DNA of 64,000 nt, from positions 357,092 to 421,091 of the forward strand of contig NZ_AUMT01000004.1 of the NCBI RefSeq assembly GCF_000430825.1. The letters run 5' to 3'. The notes beneath the pieces were generated by a model. That model was not told where the DNA came from. It worked only from the letters and a program-made list of their open reading frames with translations, and did no database searches. The position numbers and the translations under genes were made by a program. This DNA comes from Chryseobacterium daeguense DSM 19388. Its GTDB lineage: Bacteria; Bacteroidota; Bacteroidia; Flavobacteriales; Weeksellaceae. This document shows, piece after piece, positions 16,719 through 24,331 of the stretch; positions within the stretch are counted from its first letter, which is position 1; each line of letters starts with the position of its first letter.

Positions 16719-18629
16719 TTATTGTAAAACTTCTTCTTCGTGAATCTTGTCTAAAATTTCAAATTCAGAATTATTGCTGATGAATTCCGGCACAATATCC
16801 TTCAGCAATTTCACAACTTCCAGGCTGTCTTTTTTAATTGCCGAGCGCATAATATGTTTGCATAAAATATCTATCTCCTCAAACTCCATTGCCGGGTCTC
16901 TGGAAATCATAATTTTTTCATGATGAGTCGGGATCGTTGTGGAATTATCCGTTAAAAGCTCTTCGTAAAGCTTTTCACCCGGCCTTAACCCGATAAAATC
17001 TATTTTAATATCAACATCCGGCGTGTAGCCCGACAGTTTTATCATTCGTTTAGCCAGGTCAAGAATCTTAACCGGTTTTCCCATATCAAAAACATAGATC
17101 TCACCTCCCATTCCCATTGTTCCGGCCTGTAAAACCAGCTCGCAGGCTTCAGGAATGGTCATAAAATAACGGATGATATCCGGATGGGTGATGGTAACAG
17201 GACCTCCTTTTTCAATCTGTCTCCTGAAATGCGGAATCACAGAACCATTAGAGCCCAATACGTTCCCAAAACGGGTTGTAATAAATTTAGTAGTATTTTC
17301 CGGTGAATTCTGTAAAGACTGTACAAAAAGCTCTGCTGCTCTTTTGGAAGCTCCCATCACATTGGTAGGATTCACGGCTTTGTCTGTGGAGACCATTACA
17401 AAACGGTTCACATTATATTCTTTAGCCAGCAGGGCAAGATTTTTAGTTCCTCCGATATTTACGAAAATAGCTTCATGAGGATTATCCTCTATTAAAGGAA
17501 CATGCTTGTAGGCTGCCGCATGATAAACTATTGAAAACCGGTAATCTTCGAACAGCTTTTCAAGCCGGTGGCGGTTTGAAATATCAGCCAGCACAAATTT
17601 GAACTTTTGCTCAGGAAATCTCTCCAAAAGCTCCAGTTCCAGCTCATAAAGCGGAGATTCCGCCTGATCTACCACAACTATTATCGATGGATTCATCTGT
17701 GCAGCCTGTCTTACAATTTCACTCCCTATGGATCCGGCTCCACCGGTTACAAGGACACTTTTATTAAAATGGCGTTTTTTAACCTCTTCATTTTCAATCT
17801 TGATTGGCTTTCGGTTGAGAAGATCTTCAATCTGAAGCGGGCGGATGCCTCCAATTATTCCTCCTTTTTTTATTTTGCTGATCTTTGGTGCTTTTAAAAC
17901 CTTTAATCCGTTATCCAGGGCAAGAGAAGTCCATTCTTCCATTTCAGGCTTCGACATTATTCCTTTGATTAAAACGGCATCAAATCTCTTCAGTAAATTT
18001 TTATTATTTATAAATTCTTTTTTATTGTAGATCTTATAACCCAGCAGCATTGCTTTTTTAGAATCTGATCTTTCTGTAATGAAGCCTGCCAGTTGATAAG
18101 GCTGGCCGGGGTTATGAATAATAGCATTTGCTAAAGCCAGAGATTCATCTTCCACTCCTATTACAGCTACTTTTACTTTGGACATATTGCCGGAATTCAT
18201 CACTGTTCTGTACAGTTTTTTAGTAGCCATTCTGAAAAAGAACATCAGAAAAGTGGAAATAAAAAAAAATAAGAAAAGAGCGGGATACAGATACACCGGT
18301 ATACCCAGTTTCTTTTCTGACATAAAATTAAGCACCAATAATACCACAAGAGCACTGCCCGATGACCACACAATTTTAAAAAAGTCAAAAAAAGTTGAAT
18401 GTCTTATAATTCCTGCATAGGTTTTGAACAGGAGCATAAAGAAAATATTAACAATAATTATTGCAAATATTTTTTGGTTTAGATATTCGATGTAATTGAT
18501 TTCTACTTTCAGATTTTTTAAGAACAAGTAAGTAGTTAAAATTGAAAAAGAAATGATAGAAACATCGATAAAAAAAACTAACCATCTAGGTATAAACCTT
18601 AACTCTTTGATTTTAAAAACATTCCCCAT
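16719..18629 (-). CDS. Membrane-bound UDP-sugar 4,6-dehydratase (PglF/WbpM/CapD type)
   Basis: The 636-residue product has four N-terminal membrane helices (about residues 15-130), a Rossmann-like linker, and a C-terminal SDR domain starting at GGAGSIGSE near residue 296. The active site carries VSTDKAVNPTNVMGASKR: the Thr-Asp-Lys triad and Met-x3-Lys in place of Tyr-x3-Lys, which is the mark of inverting/retaining UDP-GlcNAc 4,6-dehydratases such as PglF and WbpM. It makes the 4-keto-6-deoxy sugar that leads to bacillosamine or QuiNAc/FucNAc. It is the first gene of the locus, and PglC- and PglD-like genes are found at the far end. No aminotransferase is in the window. Confidence 0.9.
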   Translation of the reverse strand: MGNVFKIKELRFIPRWLVFFIDVSIISFSILTTYLFLKNLKVEINYIEYLNQKIFAIIIVNIFFMLLFKTYAGIIRHSTFFDFFKIVWSSGSALVVLLVLNFMSEKKLGIPVYLYPALFLFFFISTFLMFFFRMATKKLYRTVMNSGNMSKVKVAVIGVEDESLALANAIIHNPGQPYQLAGFITERSDSKKAMLLGYKIYNKKEFINNKNLLKRFDAVLIKGIMSKPEMEEWTSLALDNGLKVLKAPKISKIKKGGIIGGIRPLQIEDLLNRKPIKIENEEVKKRHFNKSVLVTGGAGSIGSEIVRQAAQMNPSIIVVVDQAESPLYELELELLERFPEQKFKFVLADISNRHRLEKLFEDYRFSIVYHAAAYKHVPLIEDNPHEAIFVNIGGTKNLALLAKEYNVNRFVMVSTDKAVNPTNVMGASKRAAELFVQSLQNSPENTTKFITTRFGNVLGSNGSVIPHFRRQIEKGGPVTITHPDIIRYFMTIPEACELVLQAGTMGMGGEIYVFDMGKPVKILDLAKRMIKLSGYTPDVDIKIDFIGLRPGEKLYEELLTDNSTTIPTHHEKIMISRDPAMEFEEIDILCKHIMRSAIKKDSLEVVKLLKDIVPEFISNNSEFEILDKIHEEEVLQ

Positions 18630-18696
18630 ACTACAAAATAGACCTAAAATATCAGATTTATATTAATTCAACATTTGGTGGTTTTTTTTCGTTAAG

Positions 18697-18704
18697 CAAA
18701 GGTA
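18697..18704 (-). promoter_or_regulatory. -7 element TACCTTTG for the polysaccharide operon
   Basis: On the minus strand TACCTTTG matches the Bacteroidota TAnnTTTG core and lies about 68 bases before the ATG at 18629. No good TTTG is found 17-23 bases further upstream, so the -33 element is weak or degenerate. It is the only such core near the first gene of the locus. Confidence 0.45.
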
Positions 18705-19112
18705 ATGAATATTATTAAAACTTCTAATTTCCGTGAATTTAATTTTGTTTAAATGCAATTTTTAAGATTAATATAAATCAATACTATGAATAGCATTGCA
18801 TTTTATTAATTAGAAAATTTTTCATTAGCTATAATTAACACTTTGTGAAACAATAGTTTAAACACAATTTTGGCATGAATTAATGATTTTCCAATCACAC
18901 TATTTTAAAAATAATAAATGTTAATAATTTATAAAATTAAAGTCTTTTTTTTACGATTTCAATATTCTTATAAATTAATAAATTTTAATGCTAAATTTCT
19001 CAGCACTGAAACAATCTCTTAATTATCAATATTTTATAAATTAAAATTCTGATTAAATTTTAAAATACTCCAAGATTATAAGATAGATTTTTATCTCATT
19101 TCAATATTTTAT

Positions 19113-19143
19113 TTTGTTTTCTTTCTCTTCATTGTTAACTTTG
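19113..19143 (+). promoter_or_regulatory. Promoter TTTG-N19-TAACTTTG
   Basis: TTTG at 19113-19116 and TAACTTTG at 19136-19143, separated by 19 bases, are a consensus Bacteroidota housekeeping promoter. The ATG of the 119-residue gene is at 19158, so the leader would be under 10 bases and translation probably needs no Shine-Dalgarno site. Confidence 0.7.
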
Positions 19144-19157
19144 TAAAAATTAAACTT

Positions 19158-19517
19158 ATGAATTATACGCTTGAACTGAATACGCAGGAGCGTGGCTCTA
19201 ACATTGCCTTTAGCACAATCGTATTTGATTCTTTTAAGATTAATATCGTAGAAAGATATATCGGGAAAATGAACTTCAACCCAAAATTGGTAGAAGCTTT
19301 GTTTAAAGTAAGAACGCTGGATGATGAAATTATCAAAACAAGAGAGGGAAACGGAAGGGTAAAGATAAAGGATGATAAATTTGAAACTTATCAGAAATTA
19401 ACAGCCGTACTGAACTCTTACGACTATAAAAACAGACTGATCAACCGCGATGAGGCCGAACAGGAATATGTACATTTCATTTTGAGCCTGGTTATTGTAA
19501 ATTATCAGCTAAGCTGA
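19158..19517 (+). CDS. Uncharacterised 119-residue protein
   Basis: I do not recognise this family. The product is soluble, charged and without signal peptide, membrane helix or cysteine motif. It begins MNYTLELNTQERGSNIAF, has a basic middle (KTREGNGRVKIKDDKF) and a hydrophobic end (YVHFILSLVIVNYQLS) that could form an amphipathic C-terminal helix. It has its own strong promoter with a very short leader and is followed by a hairpin at its stop codon, so it is probably a single-gene unit. The neighbours (polysaccharide locus and AraC regulator) give no clear clue to its job. Confidence 0.75.
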   Translation: MNYTLELNTQERGSNIAFSTIVFDSFKINIVERYIGKMNFNPKLVEALFKVRTLDDEIIKTREGNGRVKIKDDKFETYQKLTAVLNSYDYKNRLINRDEAEQEYVHFILSLVIVNYQLS

Positions 19518-19520
19518 TAA
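19502..19520 (+). terminator. Hairpin overlapping the stop codon, TTATCAG/CTGATAA
   Basis: A 7-base perfect stem with a 5-base loop spans the last codons and stop of the 119-residue gene. A U-rich stretch follows only after about 16 bases (GTCAGTTTTT), so this is a possible but not classic terminator. A second short stem, AACTG/CAGTT, precedes that U run. Confidence 0.4.
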
Positions 19521-19680
19521 CTGGAATTTTGTCAGTTTTTCAGAAAAATTTCATTGTTTTTTGGGAGATTTTTTTTGCTGTTTTCTACGTAAAGCGGCAG
19601 GCTGATTTACAGCTATAATTGTTCAGTCTAAAAACATTGTTGGGAAATGGAAAAAGAATGATTTTAAAATTCTTCAAATC

Positions 19681-20427
19681 ATGAAAAATATTGCATTTAA
19701 GCTCGTAGAGCCGGAGGAATCTCTCAGCGATTTTGTCTATTGCTTTTCTTCACTGCAAAATTTTTCAGATGACCATGAAGCCGTCATCATCCCAAACGGA
19801 AAAGTTGATCTGATATTTTCAAAAGATGCAAACGGAAAGCTCCAGACGGTGCTATTAGGACTGGAAACTGAACCAAAATACATCCATCAGGAGGTTTCCT
19901 TGTTTTGTGCTGTAAGCTTTAATCCGTTTGCCATAGAATATATTTTTAATCATTCTGTAGCTGATCTGGTGAATACAGGCAAATTACTTCCTGATAACTT
20001 TTGGGATATCTGTCTTGAAGATCTTGATGATTTTGAAGGTTTTTGCAAAAAGATTTCTCAAAAAATCAGTCTTTTGCTTCCAAAAGAAACTGATGAACGA
20101 AAACGTAATTTATTTCGTCTGATTGTTACCTCCAATGGTGAAATTTCAATCCGTGAGCTTTCTGAAAAAGTGGGCTGGAGCCAGCGACAGATCAACCGAT
20201 ATTTCAGCCAGCACTTCGGGTTGTCATTGAAAGCCTACTGCAAAATACTGCGTTTTCAGGCTTCCCTTTCCCATATCAAAAACGGAGAACTTTACCCGCA
20301 GCTCAATTTTACCGACCAGTCTCATTTTATCAAAGAAATCAGACAATTTTCCGGAGTTTCGCCCAAAGAGCTTCACAAGAATAAAAACGACCGATTTTTA
20401 CAATTTTTAGTCTACAAGTCCTCATAA
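19681..20427 (+). CDS. AraC-family transcriptional regulator
   Basis: The 248-residue protein has an N-terminal effector-like domain (about 1-140, with PNGKVDLIFSKD and LLGLETEPKYIHQE, as in the DUF6597-type AraC proteins) and a C-terminal AraC helix-turn-helix pair from about 150 (ISIRELSEKVGWSQRQINRYFSQ, in part; LNFTDQSHFIKEIRQFSGVSPKEL). It lies 23 bases before the TetX-family monooxygenase gene on the same strand and probably controls it. An imperfect inverted repeat (20406-20441) at the end of this gene could be a regulatory site. The ligand is unknown. Confidence 0.88.
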   Translation: MKNIAFKLVEPEESLSDFVYCFSSLQNFSDDHEAVIIPNGKVDLIFSKDANGKLQTVLLGLETEPKYIHQEVSLFCAVSFNPFAIEYIFNHSVADLVNTGKLLPDNFWDICLEDLDDFEGFCKKISQKISLLLPKETDERKRNLFRLIVTSNGEISIRELSEKVGWSQRQINRYFSQHFGLSLKAYCKILRFQASLSHIKNGELYPQLNFTDQSHFIKEIRQFSGVSPKELHKNKNDRFLQFLVYKSS

Positions 20428-20441
20428 TTTTGTAGTCTAAA
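20406..20441 (+). repeat. Imperfect inverted repeat between the AraC gene and the monooxygenase
   Basis: TTTAGTCTACAA (20406-20417) and TTGTAGTCTAAA (20430-20441) are inverted copies with 11 of 12 positions matching. They straddle the stop codon of the regulator and lie just before the start of the monooxygenase. CAGTCTAAA also occurs upstream of the regulator near 19625. It could be an operator or an RNA stem. Confidence 0.35.
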
Positions 20442-20450
20442 TCTTAAATA

Positions 20451-21619
20451 ATGTTGTTAAAAAACAAGCAAATAGCAATTGTAGGTGGCGGCCCGGGCGG
20501 TCTTACACTGGTAAGACTTTTACAGCAGAAAGGTATTAATGTAAAAGTATATGAAAGAGACATTGATAAAAATGCAAGAGTTCAGGGTTCACTGCTTGAC
20601 CTGCATGAAAACTCCGGTCTGGCAGCTCTTGAAAAAGCCGGATTAATGGAAGAATTTAAAAAGAATTTTCTTCCGGGTGCAGATAAAACGACCATTGTAA
20701 ACGAGCAGGCAGAAATACTGTACAGCGACCATGAAACCAAAAAGGATGAAAATTTCGGACACGAACACTTCCGTCCGGAAATAGACCGCGGTGCATTACG
20801 GAAAATACTTCTGGAATCCCTGGAACCCGAAACTATTGTGTGGAACAGCCATTTTATCTCAATGGAAAAAAACGGCAGCGGCTGGCTTCTTCATTTCAAA
20901 GACGGAATGAGCGCGTATGCAGATATGGTGATAGGCGCAGACGGAGCAAATTCCAAAATAAGGCCTTACCTTACAGACATAAAGCCTTTCTATTCAGGCA
21001 TACTCATGCTTGAAGGTACTGTCTACAATGCAGATCAGGCAGTACCCAACATTTCTGCAATACTTCGGGGAGGAAAAATAATGGCTTTCGGAAATGAAAA
21101 AAATATCCTGATGGGCAAAAAGGGAATACTGAGATCGGATTTTATATAAGCTTTAAAGCAGAAAAAGACTGGCCGGAAAAAAGTGGTTTGGATTTTTCAG
21201 ATAAAAAACAGATTCTGGATTGGTTTAAAATACAATATCCTGAATGGAGCAGCATCTGGTTTGAGCTTTTCGAAAATGTTACAGTGCCTTTCATTCCCCG
21301 TCCTATTTACTGCATGCCTTTAAACCAGACCTGGAAAGCTTTGCCCAATCTCACAATAATTGGTGATGCTGCCCATGTAATGCCTCCTTTTGCTGGTGAA
21401 GGTGTAAATATGGCGATGCTCGATGCCCTTCAATTGAGCGAAAACCTTACAAGCAGCGAGCACAGTTCTATAGTGGATGCCATTTCTTTTTATGAAACGA
21501 ATATGAGAAAAAGAGCTTCCCATATTGCCAATGAATCTCTTGAAAACGGAGAAAAGATGCATAATGAGAATTCATTATCCATAATGCTTGATTTTTTCAG
21601 TGGACATCATACCGAATAG
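20451..21619 (+). pseudogene. TetX-family FAD-dependent monooxygenase, frameshifted
   Basis: Two adjoining reading frames, 20451-21149 and the frame containing 21188-21619, together make one flavin monooxygenase of about 389 residues, the length of TetX. The first has the FAD loop VGGGPGGLTL near the N-terminus and the DG motif VIGADGANSKIR; the second has the GD motif IIGDAAHVMPPFAGEGVN. The shift falls near 21118-21127, in the run GGCAAAAAGGGAAT: one missing base there restores TEIGFYISFKAEKDWPEKSG and joins both halves without other damage. The rest of both frames looks intact, so the break is recent, a sequencing slip, or a -1 recoding event. Substrate is unknown; tetracycline oxidation should not be assumed. 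Confidence 0.85.
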
Positions 21620-21755
21620 GCAATTGATTGAATTTTAAAATTAATCTTATGAATACTAATGAGCAAATGAAGATTAAGATATTAGTTTGAACACATTAAA
21701 TTGAATAACACTTATTAATTTTTTTATCTTTTTTATAATAAATCCGAAAAAATTT

Positions 21756-21763
21756 TAACTTTG
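21756..21763 (+). promoter_or_regulatory. -7 element TAACTTTG
   Basis: TAACTTTG matches the Bacteroidota core and is identical to the core at 19136 and 39262. The -33 region is only T-rich. A start about 7 bases on would give a leader of about 190 bases before the ATG at 21960, long for this genome type. Confidence 0.5.
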
Positions 21764-21784
21764 TGATATTAAAAAATTCAACTA

Positions 21785-21848
21785 AATATCACCTGTGCAA
21801 AAAAGCATAACTGCACGGCTTTATCATTAAAGCTGCGTGGTGATTATT
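21785..21848 (+). ncRNA. Predicted three-way-junction RNA in the leader of the serine hydrolase gene
   Basis: The RNA can fold into a compact three-way junction. Stem P1 pairs 21785-21793 with 21839-21848 (AATA and TCACC with GGTGA and TATT, one bulged base). P2 is TGTGC/GCATA (21794-21798 with 21805-21809) closed by a loop of six A. P3 pairs 21813-21823 with 21828-21838, 10 of 11 positions including two G-U, with a 4-base loop. The three stems use almost every base. I do not recognise it as a known riboswitch class. The fold was worked out by hand and no covariation is available. Confidence 0.45.
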
Positions 21849-21857
21849 TTCTTTCAA

Positions 21858-21911
21858 ATCAGCATTTTATCAGAGATGATAAAGTGTTTATCATTTGTCT
21901 AATTCGCTGAT
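21858..21911 (+). promoter_or_regulatory. Leader segment with mutually exclusive hairpins
   Basis: ATCAGC (21858-21863) can pair with GCTGAT (21906-21911). Inside, TTTATCA (21866-21872), TGATAAA (21877-21883) and TTTATCA (21887-21893) allow two competing stems: the middle segment pairs either with the left copy, closing a GAGA loop of the GNRA type, or with the right copy. Such a switch lies between the three-way junction and the start codon, where an expression platform would be expected. No classic terminator or masked Shine-Dalgarno site is seen. Confidence 0.4.
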
Positions 21912-21959
21912 CATTACAATCAGAATTATCATTTTTAAACTTTTAACAAAAATATTAAC

Positions 21960-23129
21960 ATGAAAATTTCATCTTTATTAATCCTATTCAGCACGTTTGT
22001 ATTTGGGCAGACTCCCATTAAACGGCTGGACGGAACAACAATTAACGCCGATGCACTAACTCAAAGAGTTGATACACTGATACATAAAGCAAAAGTGACA
22101 GGTCTGGAAGTTGCGGTTTTTAACCAAAATAATATGGTGTATCAACGGGCTTTCGGGACATCTAATAATAAAACGGGAAAACCTCTGCTGGTAACGACAA
22201 ACATGTATGGAGCATCCTTGAGCAAAGCCATATTTGCAGTTCTTATCATGAAGCTTGTTGAAGAGAAGGTAATAAGCCTGGACAAGCCCTTACAGGAATA
22301 CCTGCCGAAACCGATTTACGAATATCCGCACAAAGTATGGCACGAGGACTACACCGCACTTAAAGACGATCCACGTTACAAAAAAATCACGGCACGTATG
22401 TGTCTCAGCCATACAACGGGTTTTCCAAACTGGAGGTGGTTTGAGCCGGACGAAAAACTTCGCATTAAATACGAGCCCGGTTCCCGTTACAGCTATTCGG
22501 GCGAAGGGCTCACTTACCTTCAGATTGTTTTGGAAAAAATCACGGGAAAATCTCTGGAAGATCTTGCGCAGGAAAAAATCTTTAAACCGCTGCAAATGCT
22601 TTCATCAAGCTACAGATGGCAGCCAGCCTTTGAATCAGATTTTGCAAATGGACACGACAAAGACGGAAAAGTGTATCCAAAAGACAAAGACAATGCACCA
22701 AGAGGTGCAGGAACACTGGAAACAACATTTGAAGATTACTGCAAATTTATCACCGCAGTATTGAATAAAAAAATTCTAAAATATTCTTCATACAAAGAAA
22801 TATTTTCACCTCAGATTAGAATCAGATCTAAAAACCAGTTTGGCCCGGGTGCAGCCATTGATGGTGACTACAATGATGATATTCAATTGTCCTACGGGCT
22901 TGGCTGGGGATTACTAAAAACGCCTTACGGACGGGCAGCCTTCAAAGAAGGAGGTGGAGACGGTTTCCATCATTATGGTATTATTTTCCCTGATAAAGGT
23001 ACTGCGATGGTGATCATGTCTAATAGTGAACATGCCGAAGGAATTTTTAAATATCTTTTAGAATTTGGTATTGCTGATACTTTTACACCCTGGAAATGGG
23101 ATCAGTACATTCCTTATGACCAGAAATAA
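21960..23129 (+). CDS. Secreted serine hydrolase of the beta-lactamase (class C)/PBP4* fold
   Basis: The 389-residue product starts with a signal peptide (to about FGQ, residue 17). The catalytic motif SxxK is SLSK at 86-89 in YGASLSKAIF, the second motif region is YSYSGEGLTYLQ (Tyr-Ser-Gly instead of Tyr-Ala-Asn), and the third region is FKEGGGDGFHHYG. Length and order fit the beta-lactamase-related serine hydrolase family, which includes esterases, peptidases and cell-wall enzymes. A true beta-lactamase is not implied. It is a single gene behind a long leader that may be structured RNA. The substrate is unknown. Confidence 0.85.
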   Translation: MKISSLLILFSTFVFGQTPIKRLDGTTINADALTQRVDTLIHKAKVTGLEVAVFNQNNMVYQRAFGTSNNKTGKPLLVTTNMYGASLSKAIFAVLIMKLVEEKVISLDKPLQEYLPKPIYEYPHKVWHEDYTALKDDPRYKKITARMCLSHTTGFPNWRWFEPDEKLRIKYEPGSRYSYSGEGLTYLQIVLEKITGKSLEDLAQEKIFKPLQMLSSSYRWQPAFESDFANGHDKDGKVYPKDKDNAPRGAGTLETTFEDYCKFITAVLNKKILKYSSYKEIFSPQIRIRSKNQFGPGAAIDGDYNDDIQLSYGLGWGLLKTPYGRAAFKEGGGDGFHHYGIIFPDKGTAMVIMSNSEHAEGIFKYLLEFGIADTFTPWKWDQYIPYDQK

Positions 23130-23267
23130 AACTCAAACGGGCACAATGTCTTAATTACTTATATCTATTACGTAAATAAATATTTGTTATTAAAAATTGA
23201 CATTATATCAACTCATTGTGAGGCAATTTTTAACTAAATTGCAGTCTTTTAATAAATAATTTTATTT

Positions 23268-24314
23268 ATGAAAGTCCCTAAGAGTGTAAATGCCGCCAGA
23301 AGATCTATAATGCGCAATTTGACGAAAAATATCGGAAGATCAAATTCTGAAATAGACCTAAAAAAAGACATTCAAATAAAGAAAATATTAATTTCACGGC
23401 CCAACCACAGATTAGGAAACCTACTTTTGCTCTCTCCATTGGTTCAGGAAGTCATTAATACATTTCCGGACAGTAAAATTGATCTGTTTGTAAAAGGAGG
23501 AATTACGCCCACCATCTATAAAAATTATACCAATATTGACAGAATTATCCAGCTTCCAAAAAAGCCATTCAGCAATATTTTTAAGTATCTAAAAGGATGG
23601 GCAACCATCAAAACAAAAAGGTACGATCTGGTAATTAATGCCAGCTTCGGATCATCGTCCGGGAGATTATCGACCCTTTTTGCCAATTCGAAATACAAAT
23701 TGTTCGGGGATATTGATGAAGGCACTTCGGTGAAATATCCTGACTATCATCATACTGCTAAAAACAGCATCTACAACCTAAGAGAATACATTACAAAGCT
23801 TGGAATTCCGGGAAACACAGCCGAAATCCCTTCTTTAGATCTTAAATTGAGTAATGAGGAGAAAGAAGAAGGCAGGAAAAAACTGTTTAACATCACAAAA
23901 AATGATAAAAAAACAATCTGTCTTTTTACCAATGCCACTGGGGATAAATGCTATTCGGAAGACTGGTGGAATGCATTTTACAATCTCTTAAAACAAACTT
24001 TTCCGGATTATAATATTGTTGAGCTTTTGCCGGTTGAAAACATATCAAAATTAAATTTCGCCATTCCATCCTTCTACAGTACGGATATCCGCGAGATGGG
24101 CGCTTTTATTGCCAATACGGTCTTATTCATTGCTGCAGATAATGGAGTTATGCATTTGGCCAGTGCAACGGGAACCCCTACAGTAGGGCTTTTTTCCGTA
24201 ACCAATGAGGATATGTACAAACCTTACAACAACAGAAGCTTTTCCGTTAATACCGGTCAGCATGATAACGAAAGCATCATGAATTTACTCCGGGAAACTA
24301 TGATCCACATCTAA
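23268..24314 (+). CDS. Glycosyltransferase family 9 (heptosyltransferase-like)
   Basis: The 348-residue product has the GT9 opening ILISRPNHRLGNLLLLSPLVQEV near residue 45, the central ICLFTNATGDKCYSEDWW, and the late ADNGVMHLASATGTPTVGLFS, which corresponds to the donor-binding motif of ADP-heptose:LPS heptosyltransferases. It should add a sugar to lipopolysaccharide core on the cytoplasmic side. A basic N-terminal extension of about 40 residues precedes the domain. The next gene, 17 bases on, is a kinase-like protein of LPS-core type, which supports a role in core assembly. The sugar may not be heptose. Confidence 0.87.
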   Translation: MKVPKSVNAARRSIMRNLTKNIGRSNSEIDLKKDIQIKKILISRPNHRLGNLLLLSPLVQEVINTFPDSKIDLFVKGGITPTIYKNYTNIDRIIQLPKKPFSNIFKYLKGWATIKTKRYDLVINASFGSSSGRLSTLFANSKYKLFGDIDEGTSVKYPDYHHTAKNSIYNLREYITKLGIPGNTAEIPSLDLKLSNEEKEEGRKKLFNITKNDKKTICLFTNATGDKCYSEDWWNAFYNLLKQTFPDYNIVELLPVENISKLNFAIPSFYSTDIREMGAFIANTVLFIAADNGVMHLASATGTPTVGLFSVTNEDMYKPYNNRSFSVNTGQHDNESIMNLLRETMIHI

Positions 24315-24331
24315 TTTTAAAATTAATAATT

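Larger units (their letters stand above)
18630..19157. other. 528-base AT-rich divergent intergenic region
   Basis: This very AT-rich stretch separates the polysaccharide operon (minus) from the orphan gene at 19158 (plus). No coding region is supported. It carries a -7-like site for the polysaccharide operon (18697-18704) and a full promoter for the plus-strand gene (19113-19143). Confidence 0.55.
21620..21959. other. 340-base gap with promoter core and structured leader
   Basis: No protein-coding region is supported. After a promoter core at 21756-21763, the remaining roughly 190 bases before the serine hydrolase gene hold several nested inverted repeats, listed separately at 21785-21848 and 21858-21911. 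The octamer TTATCATT occurs three times (21821-21828, 21888-21895, 21926-21933). Confidence 0.5.

Noticed and set aside
20451..21619. Monooxygenase as a tetracycline-inactivating TetX resistance gene
   Set aside because: It shares the family layout only; many flavobacterial relatives have other substrates, and this copy is frameshifted.
21960..23129. Serine hydrolase as a class C beta-lactamase
   Set aside because: The second motif is Tyr-Ser-Gly instead of Tyr-Ala/Ser-Asn and the third region lacks a clear Lys-Thr-Gly, so only the general fold is supported.
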